Positions 15,731 to 24,623 of a stretch of 64,000 nt of DNA are shown piece by piece. The notes below the pieces were generated by a model. The model had not been told where the DNA came from and ran no database searches. It saw nothing but the letters and a program-made list of their open reading frames with translations. Positions within the stretch are counted from its first letter, which is position 1; each line of letters opens with the position of its first letter. Source of the stretch: Acidimicrobiaceae bacterium. Lineage in GTDB: Bacteria > Actinomycetota > Acidimicrobiia > Acidimicrobiales > Bog-793. Both the position numbers and the translations under genes were made by a program. Location of the stretch: the NCBI GenBank assembly GCA_025464005.1, contig JAODBO010000025.1, positions 1-64,000 of the forward strand, in the 5' to 3' direction.

Positions 15731-17290
15731 CTAAGGTTCAACGCCTGCTTGGCGCACGGCCCCGCGATCCCCTCCCGTCACGGGACCGCCCAGAGTGATC
15801 GCCGCCACAAGCGCCGCGGCGAGAAGCGCCGCTCCCGAGGCGAGGAGCGCTATCTCCAGCCCGCTGCGAAATGCTCCGTACGCGGCGTGGATGACGTTGT
15901 CCTCGATGGTCCCCCCTCCTTTGACTCCGCTCGGCACGACGCCAGTCTCGACCGCGTTGATGACGATCGAGATGAAATTGGGCGGGATCTTCAACGCCCG
16001 GAGCCGGCTCGTCAGGTCCGTGGACAGATGGGCGTTCACGAGGGCGCCGAGCACGGCGACGCCGAAGACCGCGCCGAGCTCCCTGCTGGTATTGGTCGCC
16101 GAGGCTGCCATTCCCGATCGTTCGGGTGGCACGACGCTCAGCGTGACCGAGGTCGCCGGCACGACGCTCGTGCCGAATCCGAACCCTGCCAGCGCGAGGG
16201 TCGCCATGAGCCACGCCGAGGGCGTCGGAGCGCTGAGCAGCACTTCCGAGAGGAGGATCCCGGCTCCGCCGAGAACGCATCCCTCGGCCATGGGAAGCCT
16301 AGGCCCGACTAGCGCGACACGCCTTCCGGCTAGGCCTGCGGCCGCGATCATCGCAACGCTCATCGGCAGGAACTCGACCGCCACCCGATACGGCGAGTAG
16401 CCGACGACCGCGGCGAGGTACAGCGCGGTGAAGAAGAAGATAGAGAAGATTGAAAAAAACACCACGAAGGCCACGATCAGCGATCCGGCGAACGGAGGGG
16501 ACCGGAAGTAGGCGAGGTCGAGCACCGGTGCCCTACTCAGCCGCTCGACCCTCACGAAACCGACGAGCGCCACCACGCCGACGACGAATAGCGCCACCAC
16601 CTGAGGTGATCGGTACCCCTCGGTCTCGCCGAGGATCACGGCGAACGTGAGCGCGCCGAGCGCCAACGCGCCGACGACGAATCCGGGTACGTCGAGATGC
16701 GACGACTGAGGGTCGGCGCTCTCGGGCACCGCCACCGAGGCCACCACTATCACCGCGATCGTAGCCACCACGTTGAACCAGAAGATCGCCCGCCACGTGC
16801 CGAGCCCTACGAGCGCCCCGCCGATCACCGGCCCGAGCGCGAGAGCGAGGCCGGACACTGCCGCCCAAGCGCCGAGCGCGCGTGCTCGATCGTCGGACGC
16901 CGGATAGAGATGGCGGATCACTGAAAGGGTGCCCGGCTCGGAAGCCGCCGCGCCGACGCCCATGACAACACGGGCGGCGATCAATACCGCCGGGTTCGGC
17001 GCGAGCGCCCCTAGCAGCGATCCGGCGGAGAAGATCCCGAGGCCGGCAATCATCACCCGCCGTCGACCGAAGCGGTCCGAGAGAGATCCCGCGATCAGCA
17101 TGAGGCTCGCGAAGGTGAGTGCATACCCGTTTACCACCCACTGAAGGTCGCTGACACCGGCGTGCAATCGGGCTTGGACGTCCGAGAGCGCCACGCTGAC
17201 GATCGTCGTGTCCAGAAAGGTCAGGAAGAGCACGGCGCAGACCGCGGCGAGTGCAAGGCGACCGGATGCGCCCGACCCGTGCCGGCTCAC
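15731..17290 (-). CDS. DHA2-type MFS drug efflux transporter (EmrB/QacA-like)
   Basis: A 519-residue, 14-helix major facilitator. The first helix carries FLTFLDTTIVSVALSDVQA (motif D1 of the DHA2 group). SLSDRFGRRRVMIAG is motif A, and GVGAAASEPGTLSVI resembles motif C. The C-terminal segments ALLASGAALLAAALVAAITL end the last helix. These proton-coupled antiporters export drugs or metabolites. No TetR or MarR regulator is adjacent. ATG 17290 opens directly onto the first helix. Confidence 0.92.
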   Translation of the reverse strand: MSRHGSGASGRLALAAVCAVLFLTFLDTTIVSVALSDVQARLHAGVSDLQWVVNGYALTFASLMLIAGSLSDRFGRRRVMIAGLGIFSAGSLLGALAPNPAVLIAARVVMGVGAAASEPGTLSVIRHLYPASDDRARALGAWAAVSGLALALGPVIGGALVGLGTWRAIFWFNVVATIAVIVVASVAVPESADPQSSHLDVPGFVVGALALGALTFAVILGETEGYRSPQVVALFVVGVVALVGFVRVERLSRAPVLDLAYFRSPPFAGSLIVAFVVFFSIFSIFFFTALYLAAVVGYSPYRVAVEFLPMSVAMIAAAGLAGRRVALVGPRLPMAEGCVLGGAGILLSEVLLSAPTPSAWLMATLALAGFGFGTSVVPATSVTLSVVPPERSGMAASATNTSRELGAVFGVAVLGALVNAHLSTDLTSRLRALKIPPNFISIVINAVETGVVPSGVKGGGTIEDNVIHAAYGAFRSGLEIALLASGAALLAAALVAAITLGGPVTGGDRGAVRQAGVEP

Positions 17291-17404
17291 GCTGCCCGGC
17301 CCACCGTAGCCTTGAGATAGAGCACGGCCTGCTCCTAGAGTCCAAGTATCAATCGATCGTAGGCCTGATCAAGGCCGATCCGGTCGTATCAAGGAGGTAG
17401 CACG

Positions 17405-17953
17405 ATGAGTGTTACATCGATCGCTCTCCCAGGCAGCACGACACGGTCGCTGCAGCCAAAACTCCCGAGAAGTCGGGGCAGTGTGAAATGGCGGAGCCGA
17501 CATCGAAGCGGGATGTTCCTCGCGGTGACGTCCGCCATCTTGCTCGCGTCGTTCGGATCTTCGTCAGCCAGTTCCGTTCGGACTGCCCACGCGGGCACGG
17601 CGACCACTCGGGGGAAGATCAAGGCGGACTGGATCGCATTCTTCGCCGGCTCCACGCCTGCTCGCCGGAAGATCGCGCTCCTGCAGAACGGTGCGAGCTT
17701 CGCCAGGATCATCGACGGCCAGGCGTCGTCGCCGCTGGCAAAGAGCGTCGCGGCAACCGTGTCTAAGGTGACGCTCACCTCCCCGACGCGAGCGACGGTC
17801 CGATACTCGCTGACACTCGGAGGCCAGCCAGCGCTCACCAACCAGAGCGGCGTATCCGTGCTCCAAGGAGGTACGTGGAAGGTGGGAGCGAAGAGCTTCT
17901 GCGCCCTCCTCGCGCTCGAGCAGGTGAAGGCCGCCGCCTGTCCGACCTCCTAA
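17405..17953 (+). CDS. secreted low-molecular-weight antigen (Mtb12-like) protein
   Basis: A 182-residue exported protein. A basic N-terminus (RSRHRSG) is followed by the hydrophobic stretch MFLAVTSAILLASFGSSSAS, a signal peptide with possible cleavage near TAHAG. The mature part, KIKADWIAFFAGSTPARRKIA, SKVTLTSPTRATVRYSL and GTWKVGAKSFCALL, fits the NTF2-like Mtb12 family of actinobacterial secreted proteins. One or two cysteines near the C-terminus may form a disulfide. Translation is likely strong: AAGGAGGT at 17392-17399 is a near-perfect ribosome-binding site six bases before ATG 17405. Function is unknown. Confidence 0.75.
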   Translation: MSVTSIALPGSTTRSLQPKLPRSRGSVKWRSRHRSGMFLAVTSAILLASFGSSSASSVRTAHAGTATTRGKIKADWIAFFAGSTPARRKIALLQNGASFARIIDGQASSPLAKSVAATVSKVTLTSPTRATVRYSLTLGGQPALTNQSGVSVLQGGTWKVGAKSFCALLALEQVKAAACPTS

Positions 17954-17990
17954 CCTGCCCGGCAGTTCGACAGCCTGCGCGGCTGTCGTC

Positions 17991-19544
17991 CTAGCCGGCG
18001 AGCCAGCGCCGACGCTTGCTCCGTTCGAGGTCGCGCCACACGGCGCGCCAGCGACGGCGCAATGTCTGCTGGCGGTGATGCAGCTCGGCACTGAGCAGGC
18101 CCGCCGAGAAGCTCGCCGCAGGAGTCACGTGTAATGCTTCGCCTCGCAGCCACTGCTCGGCTGCGACAGCGTCGTGATGCTCGCCGAGAATCGTCTGGAG
18201 ACGCTGGGCGGCGGCAGCTGTACGGCGTGCAGGCTTGCCGATGACCGGCGCCGCCAGCTCCGACGCGTAGCGCAGCTGCTTCGCCTTGATCCGTATCCGG
18301 TGCAGCTCACGATCGCTCGGATGGCTACGGGACTTGCGCACCGTGCGCCGCAGCGCACGCCACTGAGAGTGCACGAGCTTCGGCAACGCGCGTACAGCGG
18401 GAGTGTCCCCGCTTTGCGGTCGAGATCGAGCGCCGTGCGAACCGCCTGGGGCGTAGAGCGGAGGCCTTTCGGCCGCCGCATCGAGCCGATCGAGCACCGT
18501 CAGGTAGCGGTCGTCGTCGAGCACGTTGGCGAGCTCGCTGCACGCGACCCGTCGCTGGCTCTCCAAGTCCGACCGGAGCTCGAGCCGCCCCGCCGATCCG
18601 GCCGCGGACCCTCCACTCGCCTCGGCGAGGCGTCGGGCGAGCACATCGGTGTCGCGCACCTTGCCGAACACCTCACCGAGCCATCTCAACTGCGCTCGTG
18701 TGTGGCCCAGCCAGACAGGGTCCAGCACCGGGCGGAACGTCTTGAGGTTCGACCGGAGGCGCCTCGTGGCGACTCGCGCCTGGTGGACGTCCTCCACCGG
18801 AGGGTCCGAGGGATCGAGCCGCATGCGGTAGTCATGATCGAGCAGACGGTTGAGGCCGTCCGCGATGCTGGAGCAGACCACGTCCGCGAGCGTGGCGCCG
18901 CGCCCCACCCCAGCGGCGCCCGACGGCGATTGCGTTGCGTCGAGATCCAAGGCCTTGGCCAGCTTTGGCTCGTCGTCGAGCGCGGCCCCAGCTTTGCACA
19001 GCTCGGCAATCACCTTCTCGAGGACGGTGGCACTTGCACCGGGAGCCAGCTCCACTTCGAGCTGTCGGAAACGAACACCGTCTCCCCGACCGCTGATCAC
19101 GGTCACGGTGTCGTCGTCGAGCTCCCCGTACGGCGTTCCTCCCTTGTCTTGCAGGCCGAGCCGGCGCCTCGTTGTCGCCAACTCCGCGACCTGGCGAACA
19201 GGAGCGCGACGGACGATCCCGCGCAGGATCCTCATGGCCTCTTCCGGAATGACCTCCCGGGAACCTTGCCACGAGAGTTCCGTTCGATCGAGAGTCAGCC
19301 CCTCCGTGTCGCTCGGCAGCTTCACGGTCCAGATCCCGCCGTCCGGCTGCTCACCCATTCGGTGGCGCAGGGTGATCTCGCGGCGCCAGAGCCGTAGGTC
19401 CGGCGTGTCGAAGTACGCGGTGCGCAGCTCCTGCTCGGGCAGACGCAGCGTCGCCCCGACCACTCTCCTGAGGTCGGGCAGTACGAAGGCGAAGTCCGCC
19501 CCGAGCTTTACTTCACGCTCCATGTAGCCCGTGCCGTGCGCCAT
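17991..19544 (-). CDS. CYTH and CHAD domain protein (polyphosphate-related)
   Basis: A 517-residue protein. Residues 8-200 form a CYTH triphosphate-tunnel domain with MEREVKLGADF (ExExK motif) near the start, followed by ELRTAYFDTPDLRLWRREI and LRHRMGEQPDGGIWTVKLP. Residues about 225-515 form a CHAD domain rich in histidine and arginine (VHQARVATRRLRSNLKTF, RELHRIRIKAKQLRYASEL). CHAD binds inorganic polyphosphate, and CYTH proteins hydrolyse triphosphates, so a polyphosphate role is likely. ATG 19544 is used; an internal ATG at 19523 begins exactly at MEREVK and may be the true start. It is convergent with the secreted antigen gene. Confidence 0.9.
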   Translation of the reverse strand: MAHGTGYMEREVKLGADFAFVLPDLRRVVGATLRLPEQELRTAYFDTPDLRLWRREITLRHRMGEQPDGGIWTVKLPSDTEGLTLDRTELSWQGSREVIPEEAMRILRGIVRRAPVRQVAELATTRRRLGLQDKGGTPYGELDDDTVTVISGRGDGVRFRQLEVELAPGASATVLEKVIAELCKAGAALDDEPKLAKALDLDATQSPSGAAGVGRGATLADVVCSSIADGLNRLLDHDYRMRLDPSDPPVEDVHQARVATRRLRSNLKTFRPVLDPVWLGHTRAQLRWLGEVFGKVRDTDVLARRLAEASGGSAAGSAGRLELRSDLESQRRVACSELANVLDDDRYLTVLDRLDAAAERPPLYAPGGSHGARSRPQSGDTPAVRALPKLVHSQWRALRRTVRKSRSHPSDRELHRIRIKAKQLRYASELAAPVIGKPARRTAAAAQRLQTILGEHHDAVAAEQWLRGEALHVTPAASFSAGLLSAELHHRQQTLRRRWRAVWRDLERSKRRRWLAG

Positions 19545-19611
19545 TGGCGTTCACTACCCTTGCCGCTCTGGTGGCAACCAGATATTACGTCGCCTCCCGA
19601 ACGACCTCTCC

Positions 19612-20135
19612 TCATCGGGGCGGATCTCCAAGGGGGCCGATGGCGGACGCCTCCGGCCCGAACGCCTCGACGTAGCCTCCATGCACGTCGTGCCAACGCT
19701 CGCCGACGGTGAATGACGGCGAAGCGCCGTCGAGGGACGACTCGAGCAGGTCGAGACAGGCGTGCCATCCGGCGCCATCTCGTGCCGCCTTGCCCAGCTC
19801 GTCGAACGTCTCGGTCAGCCTCAACACGCAGTTCCCGTCGCACGGCACCAGGTCGAAACGGATCGTGTCGGTCCCCCAGCGGAGCTCGAGGAGCGCCGGC
19901 GGCTCGACCGCCCGCACGCGCCCGTCGAGGGTCGGGAACCCGCCGCCCGGGTACTCGAAACGTAATGCCGCTCCAGGGCTCAGCAGGTCACACCGACGAT
20001 CCGATGCGGAAACCAATTCTGCAGATGCTCCGGCTCGGTGAGCGTCTTCCAGACCGTCTCGACCGGGTCCGCCAAATCGCGGGTGAAGCGCAGCTTCCAG
20101 AGCCCGTCCTCGCTCGCCTCCAGCGCACCGTTCAC
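19612..20135 (-). pseudogene. SRPBCC (Aha1-like) domain protein with frameshift
   Basis: GTG 20135 overlaps the arsR stop as GTGA and begins VNGALEASEDGLWKLRFTRD, continuing to EPEHLQNWFPHRIVG, the N-terminal half of an SRPBCC/Aha1 domain. A stop then appears near 19980. The second half continues in another frame (LLSPGAALRFEYPGGGFPTL, LLELRWGTDTIRFDLVPCDG, LRLTETFDELGKAARDGAGW) down to 19612. A single-base loss near 19990-20000 would explain the break. ArsR plus SRPBCC is a common operon, so the ancestral gene was functional. It may be a recent mutation or a sequencing error. Confidence 0.75.
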
Positions 20136-20482
20136 CGGGTCCGATCTCCTCTCTCGCCGGCGGCAGGGATCGGCTCGGCGCTCATCCGCCCAAGGTGCGC
20201 CTCCAGCGCGTCGAGGCTCGGCGCCCACATCCGTCGATAGGGAGCGAGCCAATCGTCGATCTCGCGCAGCGGGTCGGGTCGCACCCGGTAGAGCCGACGC
20301 TGGGCATCGATCCGAGACTCGACCATGCCCGCTTCACGCAGCACCCGCAAGTGCTTGGAGACGGCGGGCTGGCTCATCTGGAGACCTTCGACGAGCTCCC
20401 CGACCGGACGCTCGCCGTCGCTCAGCAGGTCCAGGATGTGTCGGCGGCTCGGCTCGCCAAGCACTTCGAATACCATCATCAT
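20132..20482 (-). CDS. ArsR-family transcriptional regulator
   Basis: A 116-residue winged-helix repressor: FEVLGEPSRRHILDLLSDGE, RPVGELVEGLQMSQPAVSKH (recognition helix), LRVLREAGMVESRIDAQRRL (wing). No metal-sensing cysteine pairs are present, so this is the metal-independent subgroup often paired with an SRPBCC protein. The start has three consecutive ATG codons at 20482; the first is used. A strong promoter lies directly upstream, implying a leaderless or near-leaderless transcript. The stop overlaps the SRPBCC start by GTGA. Confidence 0.92.
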   Translation of the reverse strand: MMMVFEVLGEPSRRHILDLLSDGERPVGELVEGLQMSQPAVSKHLRVLREAGMVESRIDAQRRLYRVRPDPLREIDDWLAPYRRMWAPSLDALEAHLGRMSAEPIPAAGERGDRTR

Positions 20483-20489
20483 CGAGGAA

Positions 20490-20518
20490 ACATATCTTGT
20501 TGGTTATATGCCTGTCAA
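20490..20518 (-). promoter_or_regulatory. strong sigma-70-like promoter and possible ArsR operator
   Basis: Reading the minus strand, TTGACA (20518-20513) and ATATGT (20495-20490) are spaced by 17 bases. The -10 box ends seven bases before the arsR ATG at 20482, so the transcript would be leaderless. The interval contains an imperfect AT-rich inverted repeat (ATATC...TATAT) that overlaps the promoter and could be the ArsR binding site, giving autorepression. Confidence 0.55.
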
Positions 20519-20621
20519 CGTACCTTCTCCATCGGGCAATCGAATCTCGACACGGGGCGGCGCGACTTCCCGGGACAGGGAAAGGTCATGGGGCGTGCAT
20601 GACCCGCGCGCGGCTGACGGA

Positions 20622-21182
20622 TCAGAAGGGCGCGTCGAGCCCAGGCAATGAGTCCAAGCTCGCGGCGTTGTGCGACGCCCAGTACTCGCGGATCCCTGCC
20701 CGTCCCTTGCGCTCGGCCCACGCGTCCATCACCGGTCGGTGCCCGTCGAAGTGCATCGAGGGCACGCCGTAGCCGCACGAGTCGGCGATGCGCCGCGCGT
20801 GGACCACGACAACCGATCGAGCTCCGACGTCGTTCCCGCGGGGGAACCGGACCGCGAGTTCCGCGAATCGGGGATCGTCAGCGAGGACCGCCTCGCCAGC
20901 GCCGTGAACGCGAACGATGCGCGGCGGTCCCTCGAATGCGCAGAACATGAGAACGATCCGACCGTTCTCCCGTAGATGTGCGAGCGTCTCGACGCCACTT
21001 CCAGTCTGATCCAGATAGGCGACCGTGGACGGGTCGAGGACGACGAGCTCTCCACGATTGCCTTTCGGAGAGCAGTTGACGTGCCCATCGGCCGCCAACG
21101 GCGCGGTCGAGACGAAGAACACTGACTGGGACTCGATGAAGGATCCAAGCTTGTCGTCGATCACGTCGTAGGTGCGGCCCAT
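20622..21182 (-). CDS. pyridoxamine 5'-phosphate oxidase family protein
   Basis: A 186-residue split-barrel flavin-binding protein: FIESQSVFFVSTAPLAADGH, VNCSPKGNRGELVVLDPSTV, YLDQTGSGVETLAHLRENGR and IVLMFCAFEGPPRIVRVHGA. These match PPOX-type proteins that bind FMN or F420 and are not true PdxH. The C-terminal part (CGYGVPSMHFDG, GIREYWASHNAASLDSLPGL) is typical of one subfamily in actinobacteria. It stands alone between arsR and a secreted-protein gene on the same strand. Confidence 0.87.
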   Translation of the reverse strand: MGRTYDVIDDKLGSFIESQSVFFVSTAPLAADGHVNCSPKGNRGELVVLDPSTVAYLDQTGSGVETLAHLRENGRIVLMFCAFEGPPRIVRVHGAGEAVLADDPRFAELAVRFPRGNDVGARSVVVVHARRIADSCGYGVPSMHFDGHRPVMDAWAERKGRAGIREYWASHNAASLDSLPGLDAPF

Positions 21183-21228
21183 TACCTGAGCCTAGCGATG
21201 GGCGGACCGACGCTCTGGCGCCTTTTGG

Positions 21229-22245
21229 CTACCTCGCGGCCCCCGAACTCGGGCTGAGCTCCAAGCTCGACTCGTCGACAGCTTGAAAGGCGCTCGCCGG
21301 GACGGTCTTCAGCTCGTCGACGAGCGCTATCGGCCAGCGCGGATCGGCGGTTCCCTGGAAATACCAGTTGCTGCCGTTGTCAGCGAGGATCAGACCGTAC
21401 TGCTGCATCGCCCTCAGGACCACCTGGGCCTTCTTCGAGTAGCGCCGGACGTCAAAGCTCGCCTTCAGGCGAAATCGTGCCCCCATGGGCGGCAACGAAG
21501 GGTCTTCACGCGCGCCCGCCTCGTGGCGAGCCGGCCAGATGTACCTCGCGTCGGTCGTCTCGGCGGTCATCCGGAGCGCGTGGGTGATCTTGCCGGACCG
21601 GACCTCGCTGTAGCTGAGCAGCCCCGGCAGGATTGGCAGCCCGGCCGCGTCCGCCGAAGTCCAACCCGCGGGCCGCAGCTTGTTCGAGCGCAGGTTCCAG
21701 ATCGCGCCGGAGCCGGCCGTCGAGCCTGCGGGCGAATACCTCGCGTCGTACAGCTCGTACAGCGTGCAGGTCGCGGGGTCGACCATGATCGCGTGGCGAT
21801 CGCCAGTTGCCTTCGATCCCCCTTCTACCGGTGTCGATGCGCCGAAGGGGTACGGACCGCGGTCGCTCTGATCGGCGTAGTCGAAACTGACGTGCACGAG
21901 CGGATGAAGCGGCGAGACGACGACGAAGGGGATGCCGTAGGGGGCGCCGGGATCGCCCGAGGGGCCGAAGTCGGGATGGAGAAAGGTCGTCGACGAGGAC
22001 ATCGAAACGAGCCAAGCCGCGCTCTGCGACGCGACCGGCAAGTCGGTGATCGCAGTGTTCCACACGTTGTTCGCCGGGAACACCGGGCAGTGCGGCGCGC
22101 CGGGCACGGTCGTATCCGAGCCTGCTTCCACACTCGGCGCGGCCGGCAGGATCGAGGTTGGCGACGAGGCAGGACTGGCGCGAGCCGTAATCGGAAGAAC
22201 AGCGGCGACAGCGGCGGTCAATGGCAGGAGTCGACGGGAGATCAC
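21229..22245 (-). CDS. secreted protein of unknown function
   Basis: A 338-residue exported protein. GTG 22245 is chosen because it overlaps the upstream stop as GTGA, and the sequence from it (VISRRLLPLTAAVAAVLPIT followed by ARASP) is a clear signal peptide. The mature protein contains CPVFPANNVWNTAITDLPV, where two cysteines and a conserved-looking NxWN motif occur, GDRHAIMVDPATCTLYELYD and RFRLKASFDVRRYSKKAQVV. I recognise the pattern from actinobacterial hypothetical secreted proteins but know no function. The layout suggests a beta-rich extracellular domain, possibly carbohydrate related. Confidence 0.7.
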   Translation of the reverse strand: MISRRLLPLTAAVAAVLPITARASPASSPTSILPAAPSVEAGSDTTVPGAPHCPVFPANNVWNTAITDLPVASQSAAWLVSMSSSTTFLHPDFGPSGDPGAPYGIPFVVVSPLHPLVHVSFDYADQSDRGPYPFGASTPVEGGSKATGDRHAIMVDPATCTLYELYDARYSPAGSTAGSGAIWNLRSNKLRPAGWTSADAAGLPILPGLLSYSEVRSGKITHALRMTAETTDARYIWPARHEAGAREDPSLPPMGARFRLKASFDVRRYSKKAQVVLRAMQQYGLILADNGSNWYFQGTADPRWPIALVDELKTVPASAFQAVDESSLELSPSSGAAR

Positions 22246-23156
22246 CGGGCGAGTAATGACGGCACGAGGGTCTCGAGCGCCCCGACGTCGATTCCACCGC
22301 CGACGGCGAGCGGCTGGATGCACACGTGGTCGGCTCCGGCTTCCAGATGGGACCGGACTTTCATCGCCACCTCGTCGGCACTGCCGTGGGCGACGAGGGC
22401 ATCGACGAGGCGGTCGCTGCCCTTGCCCGCGAAATCTTCGTCGTTGTAACCAAGTCGCTCAAGGTTGCCTCGATAGTTGGGCAGGAGCAGATAGCGTTCG
22501 AGGTACGCCCGCGCGGTGATACGTGCCTGTCGCTGATCCGCCTCCAGGACGACCGCCTGCTCGGGGGCCAACAAGCTCCGCTCTCGGAGTATCGAGCGGG
22601 CGAGCGCCGTGTGCGCAGGCGGTGTCAGATAGGGGTGCGCTCCGGCGGAGCGATCCCGTGCCAGCTCGAGCATCCGCCTTCCGAGCGCCGCGAGTACCCG
22701 AGGAGGTGCGGGAGCGTCTCTCGCGTCCTCATCCCGCGCTTTGGCGGCGTCCAGCCCATCGAGAAAGTGAGTCATGGCCTCGAAGGGTCGTTCGTAGCGT
22801 CGGCCGAGATCCTCCACAACTGGCGCGTGACTCACCCCGAGACCGAGGACGAAGCGGCCCGGGAACGCTGCTTCCAAGGCCGCAGCCCGCAGCGCGAGCG
22901 CCGCGGGCTCCCAAGCCCAAATATTCGTGATGCCGGTGGCGACCATGAGCCGGGTCGTCGCCGACAGTGCGCCTTCGAGTGCGTCGAAGGCCGCCTCGTC
23001 GGGATTGCCGCCGCCCACCCAGAGCGCTCCGTAGCCCAAGCGCTCGACCAGAGCGGCGACACCGTCGAGGTGCTGCCCGCTCGCACGGGGGACCCACACG
23101 CCCACCCGTCCGAGCTTCTCGCGCCAATTCGTCCAGGCTGGCCCGTGATCGCTCAC
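22242..23156 (-). CDS. LLM-class (probably F420-dependent) oxidoreductase
   Basis: A 304-residue luciferase-like TIM-barrel oxidoreductase: KLGRVGVWVPRASGQHLDGV, LGYGALWVGGGNPDEAAFDA, ATGITNIWAWEPAALALRAA, FPGRFVLGLGVSHAP and GADHVCIQPLAVGGGIDVGA. The group uses F420 in actinobacteria and reduces or oxidises a wide range of compounds. It overlaps the secreted-protein gene by four bases, so the two are co-expressed. The upstream interval holds an 18-base-period repeat. Confidence 0.87.
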   Translation of the reverse strand: MSDHGPAWTNWREKLGRVGVWVPRASGQHLDGVAALVERLGYGALWVGGGNPDEAAFDALEGALSATTRLMVATGITNIWAWEPAALALRAAALEAAFPGRFVLGLGVSHAPVVEDLGRRYERPFEAMTHFLDGLDAAKARDEDARDAPAPPRVLAALGRRMLELARDRSAGAHPYLTPPAHTALARSILRERSLLAPEQAVVLEADQRQARITARAYLERYLLLPNYRGNLERLGYNDEDFAGKGSDRLVDALVAHGSADEVAMKVRSHLEAGADHVCIQPLAVGGGIDVGALETLVPSLLAR

Positions 23157-23190
23157 TATCTCGCCTCCGTCTAACTCCGTGCTGTCTCCT

Positions 23191-23221
23191 TATCGGTCTA
23201 TCGGGTTCTATCGGTCTATCG
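23191..23221. repeat. 13-base direct repeat in divergent promoter interval
   Basis: TATCGGTCTATCG occurs at 23191-23203 and again at 23209-23221, a spacing of 18 bases. It lies between the divergent LLM oxidoreductase gene (start 23156) and uspA gene (start about 23361). The AT-rich composition and position fit a regulator binding site; no regulator can be assigned. Confidence 0.6.
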
Positions 23222-23360
23222 CGAAGTGGCTCCCCTGCTCTCTCGGAAGACGGTGCTGGCGGTGACCACGCCGGCGGGTCCCTGTCCGGGAGCTGCCGGC
23301 GCGGCCGACGACTCGAGTGCAGCTCGAGCGTTGGAACTACGCGCCCACGGGAGGGATGCC

Positions 23361-23861
23361 TTGCCACGGCTGCATAACTTCCCACCGGTGCGCTCAGGAC
23401 CAATCCTCATCGCCCACGACGGATCGCGTTCGGCAGAACTCGCGATGGAGGAGGCAGCAGCGTTGTTCGCCCCCCGCAAAGCGCTCATCGTGACTGTCTG
23501 GGAGCCCGGACCCGCGTTTCAGGCATTGGCGGCTCCGCCGATGCAACTGGCGCCTATCGAGATCCGGACCGCGCTGGAGCTCGGCGAGAAGATCTACGAG
23601 CGCGCCCAGGAGCTCGCCGAGCAGGTCGCCGAGCGCGCTCGCAAAGGGGGGCTCGACGCGAGTGGGCTCGCCGTCGTGGACGACCTCACGATCGGACAGA
23701 CGATCTTGCGGGTCGCGAAGGAGCGAGGTGCGCCGGCGATCGTCCTCGGCGCCCACGGCCACCGAGTCGTACGCGAGATTCTGCTCGGCAGCACGACTCG
23801 TGAGGTGATGCTGCATGCCGAGTGCCCGGTCGTCGTCGTCCGCGATCGCGAGCACAAGTAG
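23361..23861 (+). CDS. universal stress protein (UspA family)
   Basis: About 166 residues from TTG 23361, which has GGGAGGG at 23350-23356; GTG 23388 is an alternative start. The Usp fold is clear: SGPILIAHDGSRSAELAMEE, PRKALIVTVWEP, and the ATP-binding pattern GAHGHRVVREILLGSTTREV followed by MLHAECPVVVVRD. The spacing G-x2-G-x9-G-S matches ATP-binding Usps. The longer frame to 23226 has no conserved sequence. It converges on the GNAT gene, with only two bases between the stops. Confidence 0.85.
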   Translation: MPRLHNFPPVRSGPILIAHDGSRSAELAMEEAAALFAPRKALIVTVWEPGPAFQALAAPPMQLAPIEIRTALELGEKIYERAQELAEQVAERARKGGLDASGLAVVDDLTIGQTILRVAKERGAPAIVLGAHGHRVVREILLGSTTREVMLHAECPVVVVRDREHK

Positions 23862-23863
23862 GG

Positions 23864-24412
23864 CTAGGCGATCTGCTTCTCCAGCACGACGAACTCGATG
23901 TCGTCGCGAAGCGGGATCCCGAAGCGCTCGTTTCCGTAGGGGAAGGGCTCGGTTTCGCCTGTCGGCTCGTAGCCCCGTCGCCGGTACCAATCGATGAGCT
24001 CCTGCCGTTGGCGGATCACCGTCATCCTCATGGACCGCGCACCCCATTTGGCCCGCGCGGTCCTCTCCGCTTCGGTGATAACGGCGCCGCCGAGGCCGTT
24101 GCCCTGCAGTCGCGGGCTGATCGCGAACATCCCGAAGTACGCGCCTTCGGCCTCGCGGCGCACGAGCTGACAGCAACCGACGATGGAGCCCTCCGCCAGG
24201 GCGAGGAGCAGCAGGCTGCTCGGGTCGTCGATCACCGCCCGCACGGCCGCCCCGTCGGTGCGCTGGCCCTCGAGAAGATGGGCCTCGCTCGTCCATCCCT
24301 GCCGGCTCGACTCGCCTCGGTAAGCGGACTGGACAAGGCCGACCACATCCTCGACGTCCCCGGGGCCGGCTTCCCGGAAGACGAGGGGGGCCTCTCCTGC
24401 GCTCTCATTCAC
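23864..24412 (-). CDS. GNAT-family N-acetyltransferase
   Basis: A 182-residue acetyltransferase: VFREAGPGDVEDVVGLVQSA, SLLLLALAEGSIVGCCQLVR, AYFGMFAISPRLQGNGLGGA (motif A, with the acetyl-CoA pyrophosphate loop QGNGLG), MRMTVIRQRQELIDWYRRRG and YEPTGETEPFPYG. The substrate is unknown. The conserved WYxRRGY and ETEPFP segments put it near the RimI/putative amine acetyltransferase group. Confidence 0.9.
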   Translation of the reverse strand: MNESAGEAPLVFREAGPGDVEDVVGLVQSAYRGESSRQGWTSEAHLLEGQRTDGAAVRAVIDDPSSLLLLALAEGSIVGCCQLVRREAEGAYFGMFAISPRLQGNGLGGAVITEAERTARAKWGARSMRMTVIRQRQELIDWYRRRGYEPTGETEPFPYGNERFGIPLRDDIEFVVLEKQIA

Positions 24413-24623
24413 GGCGACGGACGGTAGCGGATCAAGTAGGTGGCGCGGAGCTGGCAGGTGAGTCGAATCGAGCGCTGTTCCCGCAGCTCACCGGCAATGG
24501 CGGCACCGTCGCGGCCGAGGCCGTCGGGCCTAGGATCTTTCCGAGACAGCCTCGCCCATCGCGGTCTACGGTGGACAGAGCCACGGTACTTGCGGTTCCC
24601 GAAAGCAACGATGGGAGCGGACG

